Counted from the stretch's first letter, positions 27,364 through 36,786 are shown. The stretch is DNA of 53,962 nucleotides from Streptomyces albospinus (GCF_014648695.1 NZ_BMRP01000041.1:1-53962); one strand, 5' to 3'. Translations and numbers: made by a program. The notes: generated from the sequence alone by a model not told the origin.

Positions 27364-28323
27364 ATGACTTCGACTCCTGCCATCCCCACGCTCATGACCG
27401 CCGCCGACGACACCGCCTCCGCCGCCGTATCGGCCGCGGAGGCCGCGGACGGGACCGGCCTGCACGGCCCCGTCACCGACTGGTTCGCCGAGCACGCCCG
27501 CGACCTGCCCTGGCGCCGCCCCGCAGCGGGCGCCTGGGGTGTGATGGTGAGCGAGTTCATGCTTCAGCAGACCCCGGTCAGCCGTGTGCTGCCGGTGTAC
27601 GAGCAGTGGCTGGCCCGCTGGCCGCGGCCCGCCGACCTGGCCGCCGAGGCGCCGGGCGAGGCGGTGCGCGCCTGGGGCCGGCTCGGCTACCCGCGACGCG
27701 CCCTGCGGCTGCACTCCGCGGCCTCCGCCATACAGGAACGCCACGGCGGCGACGTCCCCCGCGAGCACGCCCAGCTGCTGGCGCTGCCCGGCGTCGGCGA
27801 GTACACCGCGGCAGCCGTCGCCTCCTTCGCGTACGGGCAGCGGCATGCGGTGCTGGACACCAATGTGCGGCGGGTCTTCGCCCGCGCGGTCGCCGGCCGG
27901 CAGTACCCGCCGAACGCCACCACCGCCGCCGAGCGCAAGCTGGCCCGCGCGCTGCTCCCCGAGGACGAGGGGCTCGCGTCCCGATGGGCGGCGGCCACGA
28001 TGGAGCTGGGCGCGCTGGTGTGCACCGCACGCAGCCCCGAGTGCCACCGCTGCCCGATCGCGGCGCAGTGCGCCTGGCAGCAGGCCGGGTCGCCGGCGCA
28101 CGAGGGCCCGCCGCGCCGCACCCAGACCTACGCCGGCACCGACCGCCAGGTCCGCGGCAAGCTGCTGGCCGTCCTGCGCGAGGCGGTCACACCGGTGCCG
28201 CAGGGGGTGCTGGACGCGGTGTGGGACGAGCCGGTGCAGCGGGCCCGCGCGCTGGACGGGCTGGTCTCGGACGGCCTGGTGGAGCCGCTGACCGGCGGGC
28301 GCTACCGGCTGCCGCACGCATGA
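27364..28323 (+). CDS. mutY: A/G-specific adenine DNA glycosylase
   Basis: A 319-residue glycosylase that removes adenine mispaired with 8-oxoguanine. It has the substrate-pocket segment EFMLQQTPVSRV with the catalytic Glu, the helix-hairpin-helix LLALPGVGEYTAAAV, the active-site Asp in VLDTNVRRVFAR, and the [4Fe-4S] ligands in C-x6-C-x2-C-x5-C (CTARSPECHRCPIAAQC). The C-terminus is only about 60 residues and looks like a winged helix; the NUDIX-like 8-oxoG-reading domain of E. coli MutY is absent, as in other actinobacterial members. The ATG is at 27364. Confidence 0.93.
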   Translation: MTSTPAIPTLMTAADDTASAAVSAAEAADGTGLHGPVTDWFAEHARDLPWRRPAAGAWGVMVSEFMLQQTPVSRVLPVYEQWLARWPRPADLAAEAPGEAVRAWGRLGYPRRALRLHSAASAIQERHGGDVPREHAQLLALPGVGEYTAAAVASFAYGQRHAVLDTNVRRVFARAVAGRQYPPNATTAAERKLARALLPEDEGLASRWAAATMELGALVCTARSPECHRCPIAAQCAWQQAGSPAHEGPPRRTQTYAGTDRQVRGKLLAVLREAVTPVPQGVLDAVWDEPVQRARALDGLVSDGLVEPLTGGRYRLPHA

Positions 28324-28398
28324 CGGGCGCATCGCCTCCCCTCGCCTCCGCAATACATCCGTCGTTCATGTAACGCGGAGACCGAATTCCGCATCTAT

Positions 28399-28430
28399 AC
28401 GGGCGTGGCCACTCCGGTGGCCACGCCCGT
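28399..28430 (+). terminator. Terminator of mutY
   Basis: A perfect 14-bp stem (28399-28412 with 28417-28430) closed by a TCCG loop lies about 75 bp past the mutY stop. Sequence on the plus strand then reads GCGCATTTCGG. Confidence 0.75.
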
Positions 28431-28778
28431 GCGCATTTCGGTACGCCATAACCCGGCACGGCGCCGACATAGCGCCATAACAATCTCGGGCAAATTGGCA
28501 GAAATGCCGCCCAACTCGGCGCTATTTCACGGCCGCAGGACTTTCGTCCCTCTTGGGCCGGGCCCCTTGTCCGTCGGGAGTATGACCCCGACAGCGGCCC
28601 CGTCCGTCCGAGGTATGACCCCCGGCGGGCTGTTACACAACCGAGGGTTTTCCGTGCACTCCTTGTGGGGTCGACGCACATTACGTCGCAACACCCTCTC
28701 CGTAGCGTCATTCCCGTGCTGGAGATGACCACCGGCACGGTCAACGTGGGGAAACGCAAGCGGATCGGAGGGGTCGGA
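28431..28778 (+). promoter_or_regulatory. Regulatory region upstream of sigE
   Basis: This 348-bp gap is lower in GC than its neighbours and holds no convincing gene. Two direct copies of TATGACCCC (28581-28589 and 28614-28622) lie 33 bp apart, about three helical turns, and could be paired regulator sites. TAGCGT at 28703-28708 is a possible -10 element. In S. coelicolor the sigE promoter is activated by the CseB response regulator, so a CseB site is expected here; which sequence it is I cannot tell. Confidence 0.5.
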
Positions 28779-29324
28779 ATGACGACCAGTGGCGGCCAGG
28801 TACTGGACTTCGAGGAGTACGTACGGACCCGGCAGGAGGCACTGCTGCGCAGCGCCCGACGCCTGGTGCCGGACCCCGTCGACGCCCAGGACCTGCTCCA
28901 GACAGCCCTGGTGCGTACGTACGGCCGCTGGGACGGCATCGCGGACAAGTCGCTCGCGGACGCCTACCTCCGCCGCGTCATGATCAACACCCGCACCGAG
29001 TGGTGGCGTGCCCGCAAGCTGGAGGAGGTGCCCACCGAGCAGCTCCCGGACGCGAGCGTCGACGACGGCACCGAGCAGCGCGCCGACCGCGCCCTGCTGA
29101 TGGACATCCTCGGCGTGCTGGCCCCCAAGCAGCGCAGCGTCGTCGTGCTGCGGCACTGGGAGCAGATGAGCACCGAGGAGACCGCCGCCGCGCTGGGCAT
29201 GTCCACCGGCACGGTCAAGAGCACCCTCCACCGGGCGCTGGCCCGGCTCCGCCAGGAGCTGGAGAGCCGCGACATAGACGCACGGGTGCTGGAGCGCGGG
29301 GAGCGGGAGCGGTGCGCGGCCTGA
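28779..29324 (+). CDS. sigE: ECF sigma factor SigE, cell-envelope stress
   Basis: A 181-residue group 4 sigma factor that directs the cell-envelope stress regulon in Streptomyces. Region 2 lies in residues 10-75 (FEEYVRTRQEALLRSARRLVPDPVDAQDLLQ in part) and region 4 in 115-165 (LAPKQRSVVVLRHWEQMSTEETAAALGMSTGTVKSTL in part). The ATG at 28779 has GGAGGGG upstream; an earlier in-frame start is possible but poorly spaced. It heads the sigE-cseA-cseB-cseC order known from S. coelicolor, in which CseC/CseB activate sigE and CseA dampens the response. There is no anti-sigma factor gene. Confidence 0.93.
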   Translation: MTTSGGQVLDFEEYVRTRQEALLRSARRLVPDPVDAQDLLQTALVRTYGRWDGIADKSLADAYLRRVMINTRTEWWRARKLEEVPTEQLPDASVDDGTEQRADRALLMDILGVLAPKQRSVVVLRHWEQMSTEETAAALGMSTGTVKSTLHRALARLRQELESRDIDARVLERGERERCAA

Positions 29325-29535
29325 CGGGCGGCGTCACACAGCTCACATCCCCCGGCAGCACACCCGTCACACGCACCGGCAGCACGGCCGCGGCGCAGGC
29401 AGCACCGCACCGCGGCGGCAGAACCGGCGTAACGGACGCCACAGCACGGCTCACAGCAAGGCGCGCGACAATCTCCACAGGAACAGCAGCCCGGTACGCG
29501 GCAGCGGCGCGATCGGCGGCAGTGCGAGCAGCACG

Positions 29536-30228
29536 GTGAGCGGGAGCGGATTGTCCAGATACAGGCCGGGCAGGAGCCTGGCCAGGAACAGCTTGACCAA
29601 GGGCGGCGCGGCCACGGCGGGGGTGGCCGCCGTCGGTCTTTTGCTGGCCGGCTGCAATCCCGGCGGCGGGGGCGTCCGCAAGGAAGGCTCCGCCACCCAC
29701 ACGCCCGCCCCCCGGGGCGCACTGAGCGCGTCGCCCTCTCCCAGCTCGACCGCCCACTACCAGAAGGTCAACGCGGTCAAGCTGCTCAAGGACGACCCGA
29801 AGGTCAGCGCGGATGTGAAGCACTCCATCGCCAAGCCGTGCGCCGCGGACGCGTACCCGGTCGAAGTGACCTACGCCTCGCTCACCGGCGGCTCCGCCCC
29901 GGACGTGATCGTCAACGTCATGACCTGCGCGGATTCGGTCGGTCTCGGTTCGTACGTCTACCGCGAGCAGGCCGGCGCCCCCGATGGGTATGACAACGTG
30001 TACGCCAATGAGCAGCCGTCGGTGTACGCCGGGGTGAACAAAGGCGACCTGGAGATCTCCAAGCAGACCTACGCCACGGGTGACAAGGTGTGCTGCCCAT
30101 CGGGGGAGGATGTGATGACCTACCGCTGGGCGAACGACCGTTTCACCGAGTTCGACCGGTATCACACCGACTACAGCAAGACCACCGCCGGCGCCTCACC
30201 GGACGGCGGCACGGGATCGGAGGGCTGA
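29536..30228 (+). CDS. cseA: Lipoprotein CseA, negative modulator of the SigE response
   Basis: A roughly 230-residue lipoprotein with an LLAGC lipobox, so it is anchored outside the membrane. After a Ser/Pro-rich spacer comes a globular domain with three or four Cys (KPCAAD, MTCADS, KVCCPSG). Position between sigE and cseB identifies it as CseA, known in S. coelicolor to reduce sigE expression. The GTG at 29536 lacks a good ribosome-binding site; a TTG at 29551 or 29594 would give a shorter, more typical signal peptide. About 210 bp separate it from sigE. Confidence 0.85.
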   Translation: MSGSGLSRYRPGRSLARNSLTKGGAATAGVAAVGLLLAGCNPGGGGVRKEGSATHTPAPRGALSASPSPSSTAHYQKVNAVKLLKDDPKVSADVKHSIAKPCAADAYPVEVTYASLTGGSAPDVIVNVMTCADSVGLGSYVYREQAGAPDGYDNVYANEQPSVYAGVNKGDLEISKQTYATGDKVCCPSGEDVMTYRWANDRFTEFDRYHTDYSKTTAGASPDGGTGSEG

Positions 30229-30237
30229 GACCACCGC

Positions 30238-30945
<708 letters not shown>

Positions 30946-30953
30946 CACCTCCA

Positions 30954-32258
30954 GTGGTACGGCTGGCCCTGCGAACGGGCCTGAGATGGAAGCTCAGCGC
31001 CGCGATCGCGCTCGTCGGGGCGCTGGTCGCGGTGGCGCTGAGCATTGTCGTGCACAACGCCGCCCGCGTCTCCATGCTCGACAACAGCCGCGACGTCCAA
31101 ATAGAACGGCTCAACTTCACGCAGAAGATCTTCGAGTCCACCAACCGCCTCCAGTTCGGCGCGAAGATCGACGACCCGGCGCTGCCGAAGGCCCTCCACA
31201 AGGAGGTCACCGAAGGCGAGCGCGCCACCTTCCTCCAGGACACCGGCCAGACCGCCCCCGAGGTGTGGGCCGCCACCCCGCTCGGCAACGGGCGAGTGCT
31301 CTCCATCCACGACCGCTTCCCGGACCGCTTCGCCGTCCTGGACGACCTGGACCAGGCGCTGCTGATGGGCTCCACGGCCGTGGTGGTCGGCGGCTGCGCA
31401 CTCGGTGTGCTGGTCGGCGGGCGGCTCTCCAAGCGGCTGCGGAAGGCCGCCGCCGCGGCCGGGAAGCTGGCCGACGGCGACACCTCCGTCCGGATCCGCG
31501 ACGAGGTCGGCAGAGGCCGGGTCCACGACGAGACGGACGATCTTGCGTGGGCGGTGGACGCCATGTCGGACGCCCTCCAGCAGCGCATCGAGGCGGAGCG
31601 GCGGGTCACCGCCGATATCGCCCACGAGCTGCGGACCCCGGTGACCGGCCTGCTGACCGCCGCCGAACTCCTGCCGCCCGGACGGCCGTCGGAGCTGGTC
31701 CGCGACCGCGCACAGGCCATGCGGACCCTCGTCGAGGACGTGCTGGAGGTGGCCCGCCTCGACGGCTACGCGGAGCGGGCCGAGCTCCAGGACGTGTGCC
31801 TCGGCGAGTTCGTCACCCGCCGGGTGCGGGCGCTGGACCCCGACGTCACCGTCGAGATCGTGCGGGACGCGGAGGTCTCCACCGACCCGCGTCGCCTCGA
31901 ACGCATCCTGGGCAACCTCATCGCCAACGCCGCGCGGCACGGCAAGCCGCCCATCGAGGTCACGGTGGAGGGCCGGGTCCTGCGGGTCCGCGACCACGGC
32001 GTCGGCTTCCCGGAGGCGCTGCTGCGCGAGGGGCCGAGCCGGTTCCGCACCGGCAGCAGCGACCGGGCCGGTGTCGGCCACGGCCTGGGCCTGACCATCG
32101 CCGCCGGCCAGGCCCGGGTGCTCGGCGCCCGCCTCACCTTCCGCAACGCCGACGAGCTGACCGACGGCTCCACCGGCGCCGTATCGGTCCTCTGGCTCCC
32201 CGAGAACGCCCCGACCGCGACCGGCAGCTTCCCGGTCATCCAGCTCCCGGACCGCTGA
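30954..32258 (+). CDS. cseC: Sensor histidine kinase CseC
   Basis: A 434-residue membrane kinase that responds to cell-wall damage and phosphorylates CseB. Two membrane helices (about 15-35 and 138-160) flank an extracytoplasmic sensor domain of about 100 residues; a HAMP linker (KLADGDTSVRIRDE) follows. The H box is DIAHELRTPV, N box ILGNLIANAARHG and G box GVGHGLGLTIAAGQ. The GTG at 30954 is used; overlap with cseB is absent but spacing is tight, consistent with one operon. Confidence 0.93.
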   Translation: MVRLALRTGLRWKLSAAIALVGALVAVALSIVVHNAARVSMLDNSRDVQIERLNFTQKIFESTNRLQFGAKIDDPALPKALHKEVTEGERATFLQDTGQTAPEVWAATPLGNGRVLSIHDRFPDRFAVLDDLDQALLMGSTAVVVGGCALGVLVGGRLSKRLRKAAAAAGKLADGDTSVRIRDEVGRGRVHDETDDLAWAVDAMSDALQQRIEAERRVTADIAHELRTPVTGLLTAAELLPPGRPSELVRDRAQAMRTLVEDVLEVARLDGYAERAELQDVCLGEFVTRRVRALDPDVTVEIVRDAEVSTDPRRLERILGNLIANAARHGKPPIEVTVEGRVLRVRDHGVGFPEALLREGPSRFRTGSSDRAGVGHGLGLTIAAGQARVLGARLTFRNADELTDGSTGAVSVLWLPENAPTATGSFPVIQLPDR

Positions 32259-32303
32259 CGGCCTCCCGGACCACCGACGGCCTCCCGGCCCGCTGACGCC
32301 AGC

Positions 32304-32340
32304 GGCGGCGGGGAGGACCCCAAGGACCCCCACCGCCGCC
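32304..32340. terminator. Hairpin between convergent cseC and zinc-ribbon gene
   Basis: GGCGGCGG (32304-32311) and CCGCCGCC (32333-32340) can pair, with further G-C pairs inside. It is the only strong stem in the 107-bp convergent gap. A 13-bp direct repeat GACGGCCTCCCGG occurs twice just before it. Confidence 0.4.
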
Positions 32341-32365
32341 TCACCACTCGGTGACGGGACCGGTG

Positions 32366-33673
32366 TCAGTGCCGGTGGTGCCGGCTCAGCACGAACCAGA
32401 GCGTCACCAGCACCGCCACCAGGACGACCGCGCACGCGATCTTCAACGGGCTGTACGGGCGCTCACCGGTGACCTCGCCGGTATCGGCGTTGACCATGAC
32501 CTGCCACTGCTTGCCGTTGTAGACGTACGACGCGAACCACACCGGGAGCAGCATCAGCTTGAACGTCATCGCCCCGTAGCTGGTGTTGACCGCGTGCACC
32601 CGCTGCTGGTCACCGCCGATGTCCCGCTTGCAGTCCTCCTCGATGACCTTGGCCATCTTCTGCTGCGCGGTCTGGAAACCCGCCTCCGGCTCGACCTCGT
32701 ACCGCAGGGTCCGAAAGCCCGCCAGATACGCCTCCTGGTAGGCCACCGCCTGCTTCAGCGGCCAGGGCTCCAGCGCCGACAGCCGGTTGGTGTCGACGGT
32801 TCCGACACCGGGGACGAGGACGTCGTCGAAGAACCGGTTGACCGTGCCGTTGACCCGGTACCAGCGGACCCTGGTCTCCTTGTCCTCACCGGACCCGACG
32901 GTGTACTCCTCGCCGCGCTCGCCGCTGTACGAGGAGGTGGTCTGGGCGTCGTACGTCCAGTGCGGCACATACGTCCCGTGCAGGGACTCCGCCGAGCCCA
33001 CCTTCTTCAGGGCGTTCGGCGCGAACCAGCGGGACCGGGCCCACTTGCGCAGGTTCTCGTGCACGTCCCGCTTCTCGACCCGGAACGGCACCACGCCCTC
33101 CGGCACGATCCGGTCCTCGGCGGCCGAGGCGACCAACGGGGTGGCGCAGAACTGGCAGTTGCCGGACAGCGCGTCGGTCTGGTTGGCCGCACCGCAGCTC
33201 GGGCACTTGAGGATCTGCCCGCCCGACACCCGCGGCTTGGGCACCAGGTTCGCCAGCTCCTCCCAGGCGTGCTCCCGCACCTCGCGGTTGACGGGCACGA
33301 TGGGCTGCTCGAAGCGGCAGTGCGGACAGCGCAGGACGTTCGTCCCCGGGGCGTACTCGGAGGTCGAACCGCAGGACTGGCACGCGTAGGACTGCGGGGA
33401 CTGCGGCTCACTCTGCTGCTGCTGAGCGGGCGGCTGCTGTTGCTGCTGCGGGGGCTGCTGATACTGCTGTTGCTGCGGCGGCTGCTGGTACGGCTGCTGC
33501 GGCGGGTAGGGCTGCTGTTGCTGCGGGTACGCCGGCTGCTGCGGGTAGGGCTGCTGCGGCGGATACGGCTGTTGCGGCTGTTGCGGATACGCCTGCTGCT
33601 GCGGCGGATACGGCTGCTGCTGGCTGGGCTGCTGGCCATACGGCTGCTGCGGCTGGTACGGCTGATAGCTCAT
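32366..33673 (-). CDS. Zinc-ribbon membrane protein with Gln/Pro/Tyr-rich N-terminus
   Basis: A 435-residue protein. Residues 1-90 are a repetitive Q/P/Y-rich tract (QQPYPQQ-type repeats). Two zinc ribbons follow: CQSCGSTS...LRCPHC and LKCPSCGAAN...GNCQFC. Then a conserved globular domain and a single transmembrane helix near the C-terminus (about 407-430). The two-zinc-ribbon plus C-terminal anchor layout resembles Bacillus YdjG. The next gene upstream encodes an SPFH protein, as in the ydjGHI/pspA cluster. The ATG is at 33673. A membrane-stress role is inference from that analogy. Confidence 0.8.
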   Translation of the reverse strand: MSYQPYQPQQPYGQQPSQQQPYPPQQQAYPQQPQQPYPPQQPYPQQPAYPQQQQPYPPQQPYQQPPQQQQYQQPPQQQQQPPAQQQQSEPQSPQSYACQSCGSTSEYAPGTNVLRCPHCRFEQPIVPVNREVREHAWEELANLVPKPRVSGGQILKCPSCGAANQTDALSGNCQFCATPLVASAAEDRIVPEGVVPFRVEKRDVHENLRKWARSRWFAPNALKKVGSAESLHGTYVPHWTYDAQTTSSYSGERGEEYTVGSGEDKETRVRWYRVNGTVNRFFDDVLVPGVGTVDTNRLSALEPWPLKQAVAYQEAYLAGFRTLRYEVEPEAGFQTAQQKMAKVIEEDCKRDIGGDQQRVHAVNTSYGAMTFKLMLLPVWFASYVYNGKQWQVMVNADTGEVTGERPYSPLKIACAVVLVAVLVTLWFVLSRHHRH

Positions 33674-33698
33674 GGGGTCACCGGCTCCTGGCGGTCGG

Positions 33699-34856
33699 TT
33701 ACGCCTGCGGCGGCAGCGGCGGCGGAGTGGCGCGGAAGTGCTGGGCGAGCTCGGGCACGTTCTCCACCGGCTGCCAGCTCCCCATACCGTCACGCCAGGC
33801 GAGCATCCCGGCCCGTACGGCCCCCGAGCTGATGTGCCCGGTGAACGTCGCATGGTCGTAGGGACCCTGCTGCTGCCCGTCCACGGCGACGTACCACTGG
33901 TACTGCTGCTGACCCGGCAGCGGCGGCGGAACGGCCCCACCGCCCGGCGCCGGCGCGGCGGGCGCGTACGGCTGCTGCTGGGCCGGCTGGTTCTGCTGCG
34001 GCGTCGCGAACGCCTGCGCCATCTGCTGCCCCGCGGCCATGCCGAGGCCCAGGCCGATGCCCTCGCCGGCGCCGCCCGGGTTGTTCGCCGCGTCCCGCAC
34101 CGCGTCCGCGGCCTGCATGCGCGCGTAGTTGTCGAGGTTCCCGATGATGCCCATACGGCTGCGGGCGTCGATGGCCTGCTCGACCTCGGGCGGCAGCGAG
34201 ATGTTCTCGATGATGAACTTCGGGACCGAGATGCCGTGCGACACCGCCAGCTCGTCGGTCAGCATCTTGCCCAGCCGGTCGCCCAGCTCGGCCTGGCGCG
34301 CGGCGAGGTCGAGCATCGGAATGCCCGAACTCCCCAGCAGCGTGCCGAGCTTGCCGACGATCAGCTGCCGGAAGTACTCCTCGACCTCTTCGGTGCGGAA
34401 CATCGGGTCGGTGCCGGCGAGCTCGGTCAGCAGCTTCGCCGGGTCGGTCACCCGTGCCGCGTAGCCGCCGAACGCCCGCAGCCGCACCATGCCGAACTCC
34501 GGGTCCCGCACGGTGACCGGGTTCTGCGTGCCCCACTTCATGTCCGTGAACTGCCGGGTGGTGACGAAGTAGACCTCTGCCTTGAACGGCGAGTGGAAGC
34601 CGTACTTCCAGCCCTGCAACGTCGACAGGATCGGCAGGTTCCCCGTCTGGAGCTCGTACATGCCCGGCGCGAAGACATCCGCGATCCGGCCCATGTTCAC
34701 GAAGACCGCCACCTGCGACTCGCGCACGATGAGCTTGGCGCCCATCTTGATCTCGTTCTCGTAGCGCGGGAAACGCCAGACGATCGTGTCCCGGCTGTCG
34801 TCCGTCCATTCCAGGATGTCGATGAACTCGCCGCGTACACGGTCCATGAAGCCCAC
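33699..34856 (-). CDS. SPFH/Band 7 protein with C-terminal GYF-2 domain
   Basis: A 385-residue flotillin-like protein. The SPFH domain spans about residues 25-245 (VWRFPRYENEIKMGAKLIVRESQVAVF in part). An Ala/Gly/Gln-rich linker follows, and residues 315-375 form a GYF-2-type domain (YQWYVAVDGQQQGPYDHATF, MLAWRDGMGSWQPV), known to bind Pro-rich peptides. That could contact the Pro/Gln-rich tract of the downstream partner. It resembles Bacillus YdjI, which recruits PspA to membranes. The GTG at 34856 follows GGGGGG; the two genes are 25 bp apart and probably one operon. Confidence 0.85.
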   Translation of the reverse strand: MGFMDRVRGEFIDILEWTDDSRDTIVWRFPRYENEIKMGAKLIVRESQVAVFVNMGRIADVFAPGMYELQTGNLPILSTLQGWKYGFHSPFKAEVYFVTTRQFTDMKWGTQNPVTVRDPEFGMVRLRAFGGYAARVTDPAKLLTELAGTDPMFRTEEVEEYFRQLIVGKLGTLLGSSGIPMLDLAARQAELGDRLGKMLTDELAVSHGISVPKFIIENISLPPEVEQAIDARSRMGIIGNLDNYARMQAADAVRDAANNPGGAGEGIGLGLGMAAGQQMAQAFATPQQNQPAQQQPYAPAAPAPGGGAVPPPLPGQQQYQWYVAVDGQQQGPYDHATFTGHISSGAVRAGMLAWRDGMGSWQPVENVPELAQHFRATPPPLPPQA

Positions 34857-34977
34857 GAGAAGTACCCCCCGTTCATCCGGGCTGATCCAGCCGGGCCTGC
34901 GGTGGCGGCGGCGGAGTCCCTTCGCTTATACGTCCGAGCCATAGTAGGGCTGCGGCCCGCAGGCGCGGCGCGCGGGC

Positions 34978-35343
34978 TCAGCCCGCCCCCGCCACCTCGC
35001 ACCAGACCGTCTTACCCGCCGTTCCCTGTCGTACGCCCCAACGGAGCGCAACGGCGTCCAGCAGCGCTATCCCCCGCCCGTTCTCGTCGTCCACGGCGGC
35101 CCGCAGCAGCACGGGCAGCGCCCGCGGGTCCGGATCGGTCACCTCGACGCGCATCCGCCCGTCCCCGGCCCTGGCGACATGAACGACGACCGGCGTCCCC
35201 TCCCCCACATGCCGAATCACATTCCCGACCAACTCACTCACACACAGCTCGACTTCGCAGGACGCCGCCGTACCGAGATGCGCCCGCACGGCCTGCCGCA
35301 GCAACGGCACCTCCTTCGGTACGGCCAGCAGCCGCACCGTCAT
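34978..35343 (-). CDS. Anti-sigma-type ATP-binding protein (HATPase)
   Basis: A 121-residue GHKL-fold protein of the RsbW/SpoIIAB-like kind. The N box is ELCVSELVGNVIRHV, then DPDPRALPV and the G box NGRGIALLDAVALRWG. Such proteins in Streptomyces phosphorylate or bind anti-sigma antagonists or regulators; the target is unknown. ATG 35343 overlaps the TGA of the upstream small gene by one base (TGATG), so the two are translationally coupled. It belongs to the second WhiJ-type locus and has no counterpart in the first. Confidence 0.85.
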   Translation of the reverse strand: MTVRLLAVPKEVPLLRQAVRAHLGTAASCEVELCVSELVGNVIRHVGEGTPVVVHVARAGDGRMRVEVTDPDPRALPVLLRAAVDDENGRGIALLDAVALRWGVRQGTAGKTVWCEVAGAG

Positions 35344-35537
35344 CACCGCGCCGCCGCCTTGTGCAGCACCTCGGCGAGCCTGCGCGCGGTGGCCATGTTG
35401 CAGTTGCCCAGCGCGACGAGCGGAGGCGGGTAATCTCCCGCGAACGAGGGCATATCGACACCGAGGGAGGGGAGCGTGATCCCGTTCGCCTTCAGCGCGA
35501 CCTTGAGCCCTTCAGCGCATTCGTGCACGTCATCCAT
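35343..35537 (-). CDS. Small helical protein of a WhiJ-type locus (second copy)
   Basis: A 64-residue protein paralogous to the one at 11094-11300: LPSLGVDMPSF replaces LPSLGLDPVTY and LVALGNCNMATARRLAEVL replaces LVELGRCNPQTARKLAAAL. The ATG at 35537 is preceded by GGAAAGG. It is coupled to the HATPase gene and divergent from the HTH gene. Its function is unknown. Confidence 0.75.
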   Translation of the reverse strand: MDDVHECAEGLKVALKANGITLPSLGVDMPSFAGDYPPPLVALGNCNMATARRLAEVLHKAAAR

Positions 35538-35654
35538 GGCCGTTCACCTTTCCTGTGCGCATTGTGATGAATCGCTCACAGACTGGCGTCACGCGCCGTA
35601 CTTTGGAAGGGAATCGGGCTTTCGTGCCCAACTGACAAGCGGTGGTGGTGAGTC

Positions 35655-36509
35655 GTGTCTCCCCGTAAGGATCCGGACCCGTCGGCGAGCGTTCCGTGCT
35701 TCTACGGCGCCGAGTTGCGCTTCCTGCGGGAAAGCGCGGGCCTCACGCTCGACCAGTTAGTGGAGGGCAGCTTCCGAGGAGCACCGCTGCTCAGCCGCAT
35801 CGAGCGTGGCGAACTGGGCATGCCGATGGATCTTGCGGTCCACGTCGACAAGAAACTCAAGACGGGCGGCTTCTTCGAGCGGCACTGCGAGAAGGTGCAA
35901 CAGGCACGCCGCTCCGGCCTCGCCACGTACTTCGCGGACGTCGCAGAGATGGAGGTACGCGCGACGACGATCGAAGAGTGGGCGCCCGGCGTCATTCCTG
36001 GCCTTTTGCAGACCGAAGCCTATGTCCGGCGACTCGCGCAGACGGGAAAGCCCTGGCTGAAGGCCAGGGAGGTCGAAAGGCTCGTCCGCGCACGAGTGGC
36101 GCGCGCCGACTTCTGGAAGCGCGGCGACCACGCCTATTACTGGGGCATCCTGCAAGAGTCGCTCATCCGCCGACCGACTCTGCCTCCCGACCAGATGGCT
36201 GACCAGCTGGACCACATCGCCGCAGTGATCCGGAGCAGCGAGAGCGTCCTCCAGCTCTTGCCCGAAGCCGCGGCAACTGGCCCCATCATGATGGGCGATC
36301 TGCGAGTCATGACCTTCCCCGATGCGCCTGTCATCACCTACACCGAGAACGCCCACAGTGGCCAAGTCATTGACTTTCCACCGCTCGTGATGGAGTACCG
36401 GAGGTCGTACGATCTGCTGAGGGCCGCCGCACTGTCACCTGAGGCGTCCCTGGCCATGGTCGAAGATGCGGCGAGGGGCTATCGACATGAAGCGCAGCAA
36501 CAGGATTGA
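35655..36509 (+). CDS. WhiJ-type helix-turn-helix regulator (second copy, TTA codon)
   Basis: A 284-residue XRE-type regulator with the same architecture as the gene at 11470: helix-turn-helix near residues 20-60 (RFLRESAGLTLDQLVEGSF in part), then the DUF5753-type domain with WAPGVIPGLLQTEAYVRRL, RRPTLPPDQMADQL and VLQLLPEAAATGP. Residue 35 is TTA (35757-35759), so translation should need the bldA tRNA. GTG 35655 is used. The end overlaps the DUF397 gene by 23 bp. It likely regulates differentiation genes by analogy to WhiJ. Confidence 0.87.
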   Translation: MSPRKDPDPSASVPCFYGAELRFLRESAGLTLDQLVEGSFRGAPLLSRIERGELGMPMDLAVHVDKKLKTGGFFERHCEKVQQARRSGLATYFADVAEMEVRATTIEEWAPGVIPGLLQTEAYVRRLAQTGKPWLKAREVERLVRARVARADFWKRGDHAYYWGILQESLIRRPTLPPDQMADQLDHIAAVIRSSESVLQLLPEAAATGPIMMGDLRVMTFPDAPVITYTENAHSGQVIDFPPLVMEYRRSYDLLRAAALSPEASLAMVEDAARGYRHEAQQQD

Positions 36510-36786
36510 CCTGAGCACTGCCACTTGGCGCAAGAGCAGCTACAGCAATGCCGACGGCGGCAACTGCATCGAGGTATCGGACGACTTCCTCGACGCTGCC
36601 ACCTGGCGCAAGAGCACCTACAGCAACGGTGATGGCGCCAACTGCATCGAGGTCATGGACGACCTCCCCGGCATCGTCCCCGTCCGGGACAGCAAGGACC
36701 CGTACGGACCGGCGCTACTGTTCCCGGCCGCCGGGTGGGCGGCGTTCGTCGGCGCCGTTAAGGGGAGCCAAATCCCCACCGCCTGA
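36487..36786 (+). CDS. DUF397 protein with duplicated core motif (second copy)
   Basis: A 99-residue protein with two DUF397 cores (TWRKSSYSNADGG-x-CIEV and TWRKSTYSNGDGA-x-CIEV), then VPVRDSKDPYGPALLF and a W-x-x-F ending. The tandem core is shared with the protein at 12294-12578, so the duplication precedes the split of the two loci or was kept by conversion. The ATG at 36487 has GAGGGG upstream and lies within the HTH gene. Confidence 0.9.
   Translation: MKRSNRIDLSTATWRKSSYSNADGGNCIEVSDDFLDAATWRKSTYSNGDGANCIEVMDDLPGIVPVRDSKDPYGPALLFPAAGWAAFVGAVKGSQIPTA

Noticed and set aside
28538..28549. DosR/DevR-type box upstream of sigE
   Set aside because: Arms are only 4 bp and flanking bases do not match; kept only as an observation about repeats.
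28405..28728. A 107-codon frame upstream of sigE
   Set aside because: It begins inside the mutY terminator, has no family features and covers a lower-GC regulatory region.
33400..33640. Short repeats resembling a CRISPR or minisatellite
   Set aside because: They are codons of the QQPYPQQ-type protein tract and lack the regular spacer pattern of CRISPR.
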